Below, one piece after another: positions 16,658 through 26,056 of a stretch of DNA of 64,000 bases (position 1 is its first letter; every line of letters begins with the position of its first letter). This DNA comes from Pseudoscardovia suis (GTDB lineage: Bacteria > Actinomycetota > Actinomycetes > Actinomycetales > Bifidobacteriaceae), in contig NZ_PGFC01000001.1 in NCBI RefSeq assembly GCF_002797875.1, positions 124,001-188,000 on the forward strand, read 5' to 3'. The notes beneath the pieces were generated by a model. The model was not told where the DNA came from. It was given only the letters and a program-made list of their open reading frames with translations, and made no database searches. Position numbers and translations under genes: made by a program.

Positions 16658-18082
16658 ATGAGCAGCAGTGAGAAAATGAGCATCGGCGCACGGCTTCACC
16701 GATTGGCATCCTCCGACAGATCGAGCGGCGTCATCATGCTCGTTTTCGCCTTCGTCGGATTGCTGCTCGCCAACCTGCCTTTCACGACGGAAGCGTTCAT
16801 GCACTTCTCCGAAATCCACATCGGAATCGCCAACACCGATTTCGACCTCTCCATCTCCGAATGGGCGCAGGATGGTTTGCTCACGCTGTTCTTCCTGTGC
16901 GTGGGACTTGACCTCAAGCAGGAGCTGACCACGGGATCCCTGTCGAACCCCAAGGCTGCCGCCGTGCCGATGCTGGCGGCAGTGGGAGGCATGCTCGTGC
17001 CGCCTATCGTGTATATCTGCGTGTCCAAGCTGTTTTCGCAGTTCGGCCCCGGCGGCGTGGGCAACGAAGTGATCGGCGACCACACGACGCATCCGTTCAG
17101 CGAAGTCGCGCAAGGCTGGGCGGTGCCGACCGCCACGGACATCGCATTCTCGCTGGCGATCCTTGCGCTGTTCGCCAAGGCGCTGCCGGGTGCCATCCGC
17201 GCGTTCCTGATGACGCTCGCCACCGTCGATGACCTCCTGGGCATCATCCTCATCGCCGTGTTCTTCTCTTCCGTCAACCAGTGGTATTGGTTCGTGGGCG
17301 TCGCCGTGTGCGCCGTCATCTGGGCGTTCCTCGTGCGCATGAGCAAGGTGCCGTGGATCTTGGTGGCGGCCGATGGCATACTCGCATGGATCATGATGTA
17401 CAAGGCCGGCATCCATCCCACGCTCGCCGGCGTGCTGGTCGGTCTGCTCACGCCCGCCAACACCATCCACGGGGAAGACACTCCGCGCGCTGAACGCTAC
17501 CATGACAAGCTCAACACGTTCTCCGCTCTGCTCGCGCTGCCGATCTTCGCGCTTTTCGCCACTGGCATCCACATCGATGCAAGCGGCCCGGCGATCTTGC
17601 TGTCGCCGGTGGTCATGGGCATCGCCCTGGCGCTCATCATCGGCAAGCCCGCCGGCGTCATGCTCGTCACATGGATATCGACGCACCTGTGCGGACTCAA
17701 GCTCGCCAAGGGCTTGCGGGTGCGCGACCTGTTCCCCATGGCGACCGCCTGCGGCATCGGTTTCACCGTGTCGTTCCTTATCGCCACGCTTGCGTTCAGG
17801 AATTCCGAGCTTTCTGGCGAGGCCCGTCTGGGCGTGCTCATCGGATCGATCATATCCGCCGTCATCTCCAGCGTCCTGCTGTCCGTGCAATCGCGCCGCT
17901 ACGTTGCGGCTGAGGCCACGCGGCGCACCAAGGCCGCCACGCCGTCCGAGGAGGATGCTGTCGAGCTGCGTGACATGTCCCACGTGGATGGCGACGCGGC
18001 GTTCCCCTACGTCGAGACTTCCGCAGCCGCCGTCGGCAAGGAAATCGCGGATGAGGGTGAATCGGAGGATGACGCTGACTGA
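16658..18082 (+). CDS. nhaA: Na+/H+ antiporter NhaA
   Basis: 474 residues with about 12 membrane helices. NhaA expels Na+ (or Li+) in exchange for protons and helps with salt and alkaline stress. The ion-binding aspartates are visible: D161 in ATDIAFSLAILALF and the adjacent pair D191-D192 in TVDDLLGIILIAVFF. GIHPTLAGVLVGLLTP and the C-terminal GFTVSFLIATLAF are also typical. A charged tail of about 60 residues (RRTKAATPSEEDAVEL...) extends beyond the last helix. The start ATG 16658 is preceded by GGGAAGGGC. In-frame codons upstream to 16625 do not look coding. It stands alone. Confidence 0.93.
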   Translation: MSSSEKMSIGARLHRLASSDRSSGVIMLVFAFVGLLLANLPFTTEAFMHFSEIHIGIANTDFDLSISEWAQDGLLTLFFLCVGLDLKQELTTGSLSNPKAAAVPMLAAVGGMLVPPIVYICVSKLFSQFGPGGVGNEVIGDHTTHPFSEVAQGWAVPTATDIAFSLAILALFAKALPGAIRAFLMTLATVDDLLGIILIAVFFSSVNQWYWFVGVAVCAVIWAFLVRMSKVPWILVAADGILAWIMMYKAGIHPTLAGVLVGLLTPANTIHGEDTPRAERYHDKLNTFSALLALPIFALFATGIHIDASGPAILLSPVVMGIALALIIGKPAGVMLVTWISTHLCGLKLAKGLRVRDLFPMATACGIGFTVSFLIATLAFRNSELSGEARLGVLIGSIISAVISSVLLSVQSRRYVAAEATRRTKAATPSEEDAVELRDMSHVDGDAAFPYVETSAAAVGKEIADEGESEDDAD

Positions 18083-18288
18083 CGTGTCGGTCGCGCCGGC
18101 TATGCCAGTTGCTGCCGGCGGTTGCCTGAGGCCGCCTGATGCGTTGGCCTCGCGTGGATTGACAAACAATCCGTTGCCGTTGCGTGAAGAAAAAACCAAC
18201 AATTCACTGTGGTGCGTGCTGTCATTCATATTTCGCCCTACGATGAGTAGGGAAAGAGATAATCAAAAGACAGAAAGCACAAGTGATA

Positions 18289-19437
18289 ATGAATAGATTC
18301 GTTCGACGCTACACCGCAGATGACGAGCACAATGGCGGTGTGTGGGCAGGAACGGCGGATGCGAACGCACTGGGAGGGATCCAGAGCGGAGGAATCCAGA
18401 GCGAAGGAATCCAGAGCGAAGGAATCCAGGGCGACGCGGATTCCAACACGCAGGACGGCAAGGCAGAGGAACAGGCGCAGTCCGCACAGCTTTCGCAAGA
18501 GCAATCCGCAGATGAAGGAACGCAGGCCGGACGCGGCGGCGACAACCAGCAAGACGGGCACAAGGAAGCAACAGACGACCGCCCGTGGGCGCAGGACGCG
18601 AACATCACGCCCGCCACGCTGGAAGACCCCAGCGTTCTCGACCATGACAAGGCCCGGCAGGGCGCCGACTCGCCGCTGGGAACCACGTACCAACGCGGCC
18701 CGGTGATGTTCCGCGGACAGATGATCCCCACCGACGGCACGACGAGCGGCCACCTGCTCAGCGGCGAAGACTCCACGGATTGGCTTCACATGGACCCGTG
18801 GCGCGTGCTGCGCATTCAAGCTGAGTTCGTCGACGGCTTCGGTGCGCTCGCCGAACTCGGCCCCGCGATCTCCATCTTCGGTTCGGCAAGGGTCAAGCGC
18901 AATACGCCTGACTACATCGCAGCCGAGAAGATGGGCGGCATGGCCGCCAGAAAGAATGTTGCCGTCATCACCGGCGGCGGCCCCGGCATCATGGAAGCCG
19001 CCAACAGGGGAGCGGCGCTCGCAGACGGAGTGTCCGTAGGATTGGGCATCGAACTGCCGCACGAGCAGGGCATCAACCCGTATGTGAACCTCGGCATGAG
19101 CTTCCGCTACTTCTTCGTGCGCAAGACGATGTTCGTCAAGTATTCGTCCGGCATCATCGTGTGCCCCGGCGGGTTCGGCACGATGGACGAACTGTTCGAA
19201 TGCCTGACCCTCGTGCAGACGCACAAGACCGCGAAGATGCCGGTGGTGCTTTACGATTCCGAGTATTGGAGCGGCCTGCTTGACTGGATCACCGGCACGT
19301 TGCAAAGCCGCGGCATGATCTCAGCCCTCGACCCGCAGTTGTTCAAGGTCACGGATGACCCCACGGAGGCCGTGGAGTACGCGTGCAGGATGATTCCTGG
19401 AATTGCAGGGAATGGTGACGCGTCCCGCACGCGTTGA
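18289..19437 (+). CDS. LOG-family nucleotide 5'-monophosphate phosphoribohydrolase-like protein
   Basis: 382 residues. The C-terminal 230 form a Rossmann domain with the two family motifs: ITGGGPGIMEAANRGA (substrate loop) and PGGFGTMDELFE at residues 293-304. In this family PGGxGTxxE is the signature once mislabelled lysine decarboxylase; the enzymes split AMP-type nucleotides into base and ribose 5-phosphate (the LOG reaction of cytokinin activation). The N-terminal 120 residues are low complexity, with four in-frame GIQSE repeats and an acidic Gln/Ala region. That is unusual for this family. ATG 18289 is the likely start; GTG 18283 is just upstream and the ribosome site is weak. Confidence 0.8.
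   Translation: MNRFVRRYTADDEHNGGVWAGTADANALGGIQSGGIQSEGIQSEGIQGDADSNTQDGKAEEQAQSAQLSQEQSADEGTQAGRGGDNQQDGHKEATDDRPWAQDANITPATLEDPSVLDHDKARQGADSPLGTTYQRGPVMFRGQMIPTDGTTSGHLLSGEDSTDWLHMDPWRVLRIQAEFVDGFGALAELGPAISIFGSARVKRNTPDYIAAEKMGGMAARKNVAVITGGGPGIMEAANRGAALADGVSVGLGIELPHEQGINPYVNLGMSFRYFFVRKTMFVKYSSGIIVCPGGFGTMDELFECLTLVQTHKTAKMPVVLYDSEYWSGLLDWITGTLQSRGMISALDPQLFKVTDDPTEAVEYACRMIPGIAGNGDASRTR
18376..18435 (+). repeat. 15-bp tandem repeat in the LOG-family gene
   Basis: Four units of GGAATCCAGAGCGAA with slight changes, the middle two identical, encode GIQSG, GIQSE, GIQSE and GIQGD. Confidence 0.9.
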
Positions 19438-19535
19438 GATTGAATTAGTGGAGTGCGTCCCAGGGCGTTGAGCTAATGGGACGCACTGTTTGGGACGCAC
19501 TATGCACTGGAGCACGGGACTACTGAAGCGCTGGG

Positions 19536-20207
19536 CTACTGAAGTACGTTGAGCGACAGGCCGGTGCCGATGGAGACGAGCGTGGATGAGAAACGGTCGT
19601 CGTCGCGCAGCTGCTTGTCCAATTCGCGCAGATACGTGGCTTTGTCGCTGCGGTCCGCGGGATTCGTCACACCGCCTTTGGAATCGGCGTTGAGGAATCC
19701 CAGGGCATCGGAGAACACGAGCTCGCCGCCTCGGCGCAGCAGCCTTTCCGCGCTGTTGTAAGCCGTGCGGTAATTGGCGGGGTCGCCCGCCGCTACGATC
19801 ATGTCGTAGTCCATGCTGTTGAGGCGTGGCAGGTAGCTGTCGCCGCTGGCGTTGACGATGCGCACGCGGACGGTGGATTCCTCTTCCACTGACTTGAAGA
19901 TGGTAGTGGCAAGCGCCGTCGCTTGTGCGGATGTATCGATGATCGTGACCTGGCCTTCGCTGCCCAGGGTATGTGTCAGATGCATGGCTTCGATGATCTG
20001 TGCGCCGCCCAGCAGAATGACGGATTGTGCGCGCACAGCCAGCGCCATGTGGGCGATGAATTCCGCTTGTGCTGCAAAACCGGGGCGGAAGCCTGCATCC
20101 TTGAGGCGTTGCCGCGCGTTTTTCTCGCCAGCGGTTTCTTGTCTAATCGCTTGGTTTTCCACATAATCCCACGCATGTGCGATGTTGTCATACACATTCA
20201 AGCTCAT
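19536..20207 (-). CDS. SAM-dependent O-methyltransferase family protein
   Basis: 223 residues. The layout matches the small class I O-methyltransferases: an N-terminal helix with DYVENQAIRQETAGEKNARQRLKDAG, then QSVILLGGAQIIEAMHLTHTLGSEGQVTIIDTS in the position of the SAM-binding Gly-rich loop and the acidic second strand, YDMIVAAGDPANYRTAYNSAERLLRRGGELVFSDAL, and a C-terminal beta hairpin. The Gly-rich loop is altered (LLGGAQI rather than the usual VGTxxG), so activity is uncertain. It lies 78 bp downstream of sdhB on the same strand. ATG 20207 starts the conserved part. Confidence 0.7.
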   Translation of the reverse strand: MSLNVYDNIAHAWDYVENQAIRQETAGEKNARQRLKDAGFRPGFAAQAEFIAHMALAVRAQSVILLGGAQIIEAMHLTHTLGSEGQVTIIDTSAQATALATTIFKSVEEESTVRVRIVNASGDSYLPRLNSMDYDMIVAAGDPANYRTAYNSAERLLRRGGELVFSDALGFLNADSKGGVTNPADRSDKATYLRELDKQLRDDDRFSSTLVSIGTGLSLNVLQ

Positions 20208-20285
20208 GGCTGCAAGCGTATACCGCAGATGCCGCGATTGCTGGGAACGTCTCAGCAATCGCGGCAAAGCGCGCAATCAGTGCCC

Positions 20286-21854
20286 TCAGCCCTCTTGCTT
20301 GCGGGTTTGCACGCCTTGGATGAACTGCCAGATGACCTCGCCTACATCGATTCCCTGCGGGCAGTTGAGGCCGCAGGCGCGCACCGACTGGCATGCGGGC
20401 AGGCCGTCGGATTCGCTGATTGCGGCAAGGCGCTCGCTGGCCGCTCCATCGCGTGAATCATCGATGAAACGTATCTGGTTGACGAGCGCGGCAGGTCCCA
20501 CGAATGCGTCGCCGCCGACGAACACCGGGCAGCTCGCCTCGCACACCCCGCAGGCGATGCATGTGGTCAGTTGCTCGAATTTTGCGAGTTGCTCGGGCGA
20601 CTGCAGATATTCGAACACATTGACCTTGCCGTCGGCGGTCATGGCGAGGTCGCCGCGCGCCTGCAGGTATGGTTGCAGTGCGCGAATCTGGTCGAGCATC
20701 GGGTCGATGTCGGCGATGAGGTCGCGCTGCACCGAGAATGCCGCGATGGGGGCGAGATCGATGACCGGGGCATTCATGGTGCCTGCGGAAGCTGCGGAGG
20801 TTGTCGAGGCTGCCGAGGCCGAGGCTGGGGTAGTTGTGGGGGTTGTGGCAGCTGTTGATGGCGTGGCAGTGGCAGTGGGCTGTGCACCTGCGGTGCGGCG
20901 GAAAGCAGGGGTGACTGGTTTGGCGGTCTGCGCCGCCTGACCGACGGTCGTTTTGCACAGCAGCGATGGCGTGCCATTGATGGCGACGGCATCGGACCCG
21001 CACATGCCATGCCCGCAGGAGTAGCGGAAGGCGAGCGTCGGATCCTGTGTGCGCTTGATGAGCAGCAGGCAGTCAAGCACCGTGGTGCGTGGATCGACGG
21101 TGAGCGTGTAATCCTGCGTCCAGCTGCGACCTGCGTCGCTGGCTCCGAAGCCGCCTGCCACCGGTGCTCCGCCCAGGGTCGAGGCGGCACGGCGTGTTGG
21201 GCGCATCGTGCGGCGCATGCGAGAGGCGGACGGGGCGGTCGTTGGTTCTGTGCCCTGAGAGGCATCGCGGGATGAGGTGGCGCGTCGGGCGTCAATTCTG
21301 GCGAACGGGCTGGAATGGCCATGGGAGCGAGCCTTGGGCCCGCGTCGTGGGACACCGTCGTCTGTGGTGTTCGCTGTGTCGGTGCTTGTGATGCCCGTGG
21401 TACGTGCGGTGCCTGCGGTGGATTCACGTTCCCGTTGTGCATCGATTTTTGCGAAAGGACTCGTGTGCGTGCGGCGGGGTGGACGGGCCGTAGCGCGCGG
21501 AGCGGATGGCGTGGCGGCCGCTGAAGAAGCCCTGCCTGCGACTGCGGAAGCTCCAGCGGCATTGGTTCCGTCAGCGGCGCCGGCAGCGTTTTCGTCGCCG
21601 TGCTCCCGCTTGGCGTCGATCTTGGCGAAGGGGCTGGAATGATGGCGTCGCGGGCGTGCGGCGTCGGCTCCATGTGATGCCGACGGCTGCGCGGTGGCGG
21701 AATCAGGACGGTTCTGCGCGGAGGTGTTCTGCGCAGGGGCGCTCTGCGTTCCGTTGCGTTGGTCGAAGGGCTCGAACCGGTGCACGCGGAACGTGACGGT
21801 CATGAGCGTGGGGGAGTCAGTGCCGTGGACTGCGGACGTTTGGTCGAATGTCAT
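20286..21854 (-). CDS. sdhB: Succinate dehydrogenase/fumarate reductase iron-sulfur subunit with large insertions
   Basis: 522 residues against the usual 230-260. SdhB passes electrons between the SdhA flavin and quinone through three Fe-S clusters. Conserved parts are MTVTFRVHRFEPF (first strand), SWTQDYTLTVDPRTTVLDCLLLIKRTQDPTLAFRYSCGHGMCGSD with C280, C285 and C300 (2Fe-2S; Asp288 in the third position, as in E. coli), TTCIACGVCEASCPVF (C432, C435, C438, C442), and ACGLNCPQGID (C494, C498). Two insertions interrupt the ferredoxin fold. About 210 residues between strands 1 and 2 carry SSPFAKIDAKRE (73-84), TSPFAKIDAQRE (131-142) and SSPFARIDARR (181-191). About 55 Ala/Thr-rich residues sit after C300. 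ATG 21854 has AGAGGT 6 nt upstream. That leader is itself duplicated. Confidence 0.85.
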   Translation of the reverse strand: MTFDQTSAVHGTDSPTLMTVTFRVHRFEPFDQRNGTQSAPAQNTSAQNRPDSATAQPSASHGADAARPRRHHSSPFAKIDAKREHGDENAAGAADGTNAAGASAVAGRASSAAATPSAPRATARPPRRTHTSPFAKIDAQRERESTAGTARTTGITSTDTANTTDDGVPRRGPKARSHGHSSPFARIDARRATSSRDASQGTEPTTAPSASRMRRTMRPTRRAASTLGGAPVAGGFGASDAGRSWTQDYTLTVDPRTTVLDCLLLIKRTQDPTLAFRYSCGHGMCGSDAVAINGTPSLLCKTTVGQAAQTAKPVTPAFRRTAGAQPTATATPSTAATTPTTTPASASAASTTSAASAGTMNAPVIDLAPIAAFSVQRDLIADIDPMLDQIRALQPYLQARGDLAMTADGKVNVFEYLQSPEQLAKFEQLTTCIACGVCEASCPVFVGGDAFVGPAALVNQIRFIDDSRDGAASERLAAISESDGLPACQSVRACGLNCPQGIDVGEVIWQFIQGVQTRKQEG

Positions 21855-21993
21855 GCGAACCTCTGTTATGCGAACCTCTATGGCTGGTGAGCCTGTTTGC
21901 AAAGGGAAGCGATGGTGTATGGAAACGATGAATGCGGCGGGGCTTGCGGCGTCGCGGCGCAAACCCCGCCGCACCACACGGGTGTCAGTTGCG

Positions 21994-23943
21994 TCAGTAT
22001 GTGCGGGCCTGCGGTTGGAAGTCGACGATCGCCACGGGTTCCCACGTGAGTTCGCCATGGGAATTGACGAACGAATGCTTGAGGAAGCCGCTGTCATCGC
22101 GTTGCGGGAAGTCGTCGCGGTGCAGCGATCCACGCGATTCGTGACGGGCGAGCGTGGCGGTTGCCATTGCGGTGGCGACGAGGGCCAGGTTGCGCGATTC
22201 CATGATTGCCACAAGCTCTTGGTTGAAGGCGGCGGATGCGCTGTGGGCGGTGAGGCGCTGCACACGCGGTGCAATGCTGGATTCGATGGATTCCAGGGCG
22301 TGCGTGATGGTCCTCTCGGAGCAATGGATGGCGAGGTCGCGTTCCATGAGGCCGCCCAGGTCTGACATCACGGCATACGGATTGTCACCATGGTCGCTGC
22401 TGTCGGCGCTGTCGTTGCTGTCGGCGGTATCGGCGGTACCATGCGGGGCATTGCCGCTCAATGCGTTGCCGTGGACTGAAGCGTCGCTGGTAGCCGCGGG
22501 ATGCAGAAGGGAGTCGATTGCCGCCGTGCGTTGCGTCAGAGCCTGCGTCAAGGCCGGCGGAAGGGCAGCGGAAACGTCGGAGGTGGCATCCGAATCGGCC
22601 TGTGCCGCGGATTCCAACACCGATGAGCAGACGGCAAGTCCTGCGCGGTGCCCGAACAGGCAGGCATCGAGCAGGGAATTGGCGCCCAAACGATTGGCGC
22701 CATGCACACTTCCGCACGAGCATTCGCCGGCGGCGTACAGGCCGGACACGAACTTGCGCTCGCCATCGGCGCCCACCGTGTAGACGCGACCGTCCTTGTC
22801 AATGGGGATTCCGCCCATCGTGTAGTGGGCGGTCGGCTTGACCGGCACCAGATCCGTGGCGGCGTCGATGCCCGCGTATGTGCGGATCGTCGAATACACT
22901 TCGGGAAGTTTCGATTCCAGCGTCTGCCTGCCAAGGGACCTCAAATCGAGCCACACGCAATCCTTGGGGCCGTCCGGCTGCATGGGGTCGGCCACTCCGC
23001 GTCCCGCCTCGACTTCGGAAGCGATGGACCGCGTCACTACGTCGCGCGCAGCAAGGTCCTTGTGGTCAGGCGCATAACGCTCCATGAAAGCCTCGCCGTT
23101 CGCGTTGCGCAGCACACCGCCTTCGCCGCGGGCGGCTTCCGACAACAGTATGCCGGTGTGTGCCAGACCGGTGGGGTGGAACTGCACGAACTCGCTGTCT
23201 TCGAGCTGCAGTCCGGCGCGCAAGGCAAGGGCCATGCCGTCTCCGGTGAGATCCCATGAATTCGACGTCGTGTGGAACAGTCTGCCGGCGCCGCCCGTCG
23301 CCAGAATCACGTTTGCGGCGGCAAGCGCGTGAAGCTCGCCCGTATGGGTGTCGAGCACGACAATTCCCCGGCATGCGGCGCCGTCAGGATCATCATGGTC
23401 CACGACCAAGTCGGTCACATACCATTCCTCGGCGAAGTCCACGTTTTGCTTCACGCATTGCTGCCAGAGCGAATGCAGTATCTGATGGCCGATGCGGTCC
23501 GCGGCGTAGGCGGTGCGGTGCACCGATGCCTTGCCGAAATCGCTGGTATGGCCGCCGAAGAGACGCTGGGCGATGTGACCGTCCTGCAGACGGGAGAATG
23601 CAACGCCGTCATGTTCCAGCGCGATCACCGTGGCAGGGGCGTCATGGGCGAGGATTTTCGCCATGTCTTGGTCTACCAGGAAGTCGCCGCCCTTGACGGT
23701 ATCGAAGTAATGCCAGTGCCAGTCATCATGCTCGACATTGCCCAAGGAAGCGGCGATGCCGCCTTCCGCCGACCCCGTGTGGGATCGCAGGGGCTGCAGC
23801 TTCGAGACGACGAGCACCCGAGGGTCGCGTCCGGCGGCTTCGGTGTCGAACGAGCGCAGGAAGCCGAGCGCCGCCGAAAGGCCTGCTGCGCCGGCTCCCA
23901 CGATGATCAGGTCATAGGGGAGTGTCGGAAGCTGTGGATTCAT
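21994..23943 (-). CDS. sdhA: Succinate dehydrogenase/fumarate reductase flavoprotein subunit
   Basis: 649 residues. This is the FAD subunit that interconverts succinate and fumarate. It opens with DLIIVGAGAAGLSAALG (dinucleotide fold) and RSHTGSAEGGIAASLGN around the histidine that carries FAD covalently in this family. Catalytic-region motifs follow: EFVQFHPTGL, EAARGEGGVL, TAHYTMGGIPID and GSVHGANRLGANSLLD. After the capping domain an Ala/Ser/Asp-rich insertion of about 75 residues (roughly 440-515) interrupts the helical domain, followed by HCSERTITHALESIES. sdhB follows after 139 bp. No membrane-anchor subunit gene is nearby. ATG 23943 begins the conserved frame; codons upstream to 24153 look non-coding. 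Confidence 0.88.
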   Translation of the reverse strand: MNPQLPTLPYDLIIVGAGAAGLSAALGFLRSFDTEAAGRDPRVLVVSKLQPLRSHTGSAEGGIAASLGNVEHDDWHWHYFDTVKGGDFLVDQDMAKILAHDAPATVIALEHDGVAFSRLQDGHIAQRLFGGHTSDFGKASVHRTAYAADRIGHQILHSLWQQCVKQNVDFAEEWYVTDLVVDHDDPDGAACRGIVVLDTHTGELHALAAANVILATGGAGRLFHTTSNSWDLTGDGMALALRAGLQLEDSEFVQFHPTGLAHTGILLSEAARGEGGVLRNANGEAFMERYAPDHKDLAARDVVTRSIASEVEAGRGVADPMQPDGPKDCVWLDLRSLGRQTLESKLPEVYSTIRTYAGIDAATDLVPVKPTAHYTMGGIPIDKDGRVYTVGADGERKFVSGLYAAGECSCGSVHGANRLGANSLLDACLFGHRAGLAVCSSVLESAAQADSDATSDVSAALPPALTQALTQRTAAIDSLLHPAATSDASVHGNALSGNAPHGTADTADSNDSADSSDHGDNPYAVMSDLGGLMERDLAIHCSERTITHALESIESSIAPRVQRLTAHSASAAFNQELVAIMESRNLALVATAMATATLARHESRGSLHRDDFPQRDDSGFLKHSFVNSHGELTWEPVAIVDFQPQARTY

Positions 23944-24159
23944 GCCTCTGATTGTGTCACGACCCCCCGCCACGTATCGCCGCACCCGTGCCTCCCGGTG
24001 CGATGGGCATTGACGCCGCGCGCTGCCGGCATGGCGGTCGGGGCTGCACGCGTGGAGATTGGGGCTGTGCGCGCGACGGTCAGGGACTGCATGCTGTGAC
24101 GCGCCTCGATCTCGGCGACCAGACGCTGTGCGCGCGACGGTCGGGGGCTGCATGGCGTC

Positions 24160-25902
24160 TCATTCCAATGCGGCGAATGTGCCGTCGGCATGACGCAGCA
24201 CCCTTCCGTCCATCTCCAAGGCGCCGAGTCGCACGGCTAGGCGGCGGCATGTGACGGCGATTCCATGGCGTTGCAGCCTCGCCTGTATGGAACCGATGTC
24301 GGTGGTGCGGTGCGACGAGCGCAGGGTGCGCACGGAGCGGATGATTTCATCGTCCAGTGTCCTCTCGCCGCTGTCAGATGGCGAGACGGAATCGGCAGGT
24401 CGTATGGAATGCGTGGCGGTGTTGGCATTGGCGCCGGCATTGGAGCCGGTATTGGAACGGACACTGGCATTGGCGCTGGCGTTGGGAATCTGATCTTCGT
24501 CAGGGTCGGGGAACAGGCCGGGCAGCGGTTCGTCATCGGCAGTCCGGGAGGGCAGGGGAAAGCCGTCGGGTGTGCTTGACGCACCTTGGCCCATTTCTGG
24601 ATGAGGATCCGTGCGTCGGTTCGGATTCGTGGATTGGCTGGGGGTCTTGTGATGCTCATGGGAGTCAGGGAGCATGTCGAGCACATTGCGCGGATCGGGC
24701 AGCAGGATCGCCTTGCCTTGATAGATGAGGTCGTTGCATCCGGCGTTGCCTGCGCGGTCGGCGTCTCCTGGCATCGCCAGTACCACGCGGTTGAGGCGCG
24801 CGGCGTGGGATGCGGTGTTGAGTGCGCCGGAACGGTAGCGCGCCTGCGCCACGAGCACCGTATGGGAGAGGGCTGCGATGAGCCTGTTGCGGATGAGGAA
24901 CCTCCATGACATGGGTGGCGTGTCGGGCGCGACCTCGCTGATGAGCGCTCCGCCGCTGGCGATGATGTCGTCGAACAACCCTAGGTTGCGTGCAGGGCCG
25001 GTGTGGTTGAGGCCGCCTGCCATCACGGCGATTGTGCTGGCAGGTGCGGTTTCGACGGCGGCGCGATGGGCTGCGGCGTCAATGCCCATCGCCCCGCCGG
25101 AGATGATCGTATGGCCTGCCTTGGCGGCGGCGATGGCGGCTTGGCGCGCCATGCTCAGCCCATAGGCATCCGCTTCGCGCGAGCCGACGATCGCTAAAGG
25201 AGCCGCGCAGGCAGTGAGGCATGCGGGGTCGCCGCGCACCCAAAGGCAGGTGGGGTCGGGGAATTCTTGCGACAGGCCTAGGTCCTCCACACGTTGCGGC
25301 CATAGCCGGTCGGAGGGGATGACGATATGCAGCGCACCCGAATCCGTCAAGCGTTCCCACAGGTCGTCGAGGCTGCGCGGAAGACCTGCGGCGCGGTTCA
25401 CCCAACCGCGTATATGGGTGCGCCACGCCACAGTGCGTCGCGGATCGGATTCGAACTCTTTGCGCTGTCGCGCGTTTGGCAAGGCGAGCGCCAGGATGCC
25501 GTCCACTGACCGGTCTGGGTCGCACTGCAATGTCTCCCACACCTGTTCGGCAGGGCAGACGCATAGCACGGCGTTCATCACCGGATCGGCGCCGTCACAG
25601 ACGAGGGCAAGGGCGCCGTGTGCAAGATGCTCGTCGTCGACGATGGGTGCGACGGATGCCGGCTTGTGGGGGCTGGGTGCGGTGGTTGTGTCGGTTGCGA
25701 TCATGGCATGTGCCGTGGTGGTCATTGCTGTGGTTGTTGATGGCGCTGATGGCATCGATGGAGCTGATGCAGAGGTCATCAATGGCGTTGAGGGCGCTGG
25801 CGCCACAGGCGTTGTCGATGTTGCGGGTGTTGGCGCCGCGGGTGATGCTGATGCTGCGGGTGATGCGAGTGCGGGGATGAGTGGGAGCGTGACCAGTGTC
25901 AT
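24160..25902 (-). CDS. dprA: DNA processing protein DprA
   Basis: 580 residues, longer than the usual 290-400. DprA loads RecA on incoming single-stranded DNA during transformation. The Rossmann-like core is clear: LAIVGSREADAYGLSMARQAAIAAAKAGHTIISGGAMGIDAAAHRAAVE, then VMAGGLNHTGPARN, SWRFLIRNRLIAALSHTVLVAQARYRSGALNTA and AMPGDADRAGNAGCNDLI. The C-terminal segment TTDIGSIQARLQRHGIAVTCRRLAVRLGALEMDGRV fits the winged-helix DML1-like domain. Low-complexity additions are an N-terminal Ala/Pro/Ser/Thr tail of about 85 residues and an Asn/Ser/Asp-rich insertion before the winged helix. GAAAGG lies 8 nt before ATG 25902. It follows comM after about 154 bp. Confidence 0.9.
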   Translation of the reverse strand: MTLVTLPLIPALASPAASASPAAPTPATSTTPVAPAPSTPLMTSASAPSMPSAPSTTTAMTTTAHAMIATDTTTAPSPHKPASVAPIVDDEHLAHGALALVCDGADPVMNAVLCVCPAEQVWETLQCDPDRSVDGILALALPNARQRKEFESDPRRTVAWRTHIRGWVNRAAGLPRSLDDLWERLTDSGALHIVIPSDRLWPQRVEDLGLSQEFPDPTCLWVRGDPACLTACAAPLAIVGSREADAYGLSMARQAAIAAAKAGHTIISGGAMGIDAAAHRAAVETAPASTIAVMAGGLNHTGPARNLGLFDDIIASGGALISEVAPDTPPMSWRFLIRNRLIAALSHTVLVAQARYRSGALNTASHAARLNRVVLAMPGDADRAGNAGCNDLIYQGKAILLPDPRNVLDMLPDSHEHHKTPSQSTNPNRRTDPHPEMGQGASSTPDGFPLPSRTADDEPLPGLFPDPDEDQIPNASANASVRSNTGSNAGANANTATHSIRPADSVSPSDSGERTLDDEIIRSVRTLRSSHRTTDIGSIQARLQRHGIAVTCRRLAVRLGALEMDGRVLRHADGTFAALE

Positions 25903-26056
25903 GGCGTGCCTTTCGCAGAGGTGAGATGTGCGGATGTCGGGGTTGTGAGGGTATCGGGGTTGTGTGTAACAAGAACCCGGGGTGAGGGGATAAAGGATTC
26001 AGGAATCGGGCGGGCAAGGAGCGGAATGATCGAGGTCAGCAGAGGCCTGCGGGCGG

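Noticed and set aside
20970..21020. Loss of a 2Fe-2S cysteine in SdhB (Asp288)
   Set aside because: Asp at this position is also found in E. coli SdhB and is compatible with the cluster.
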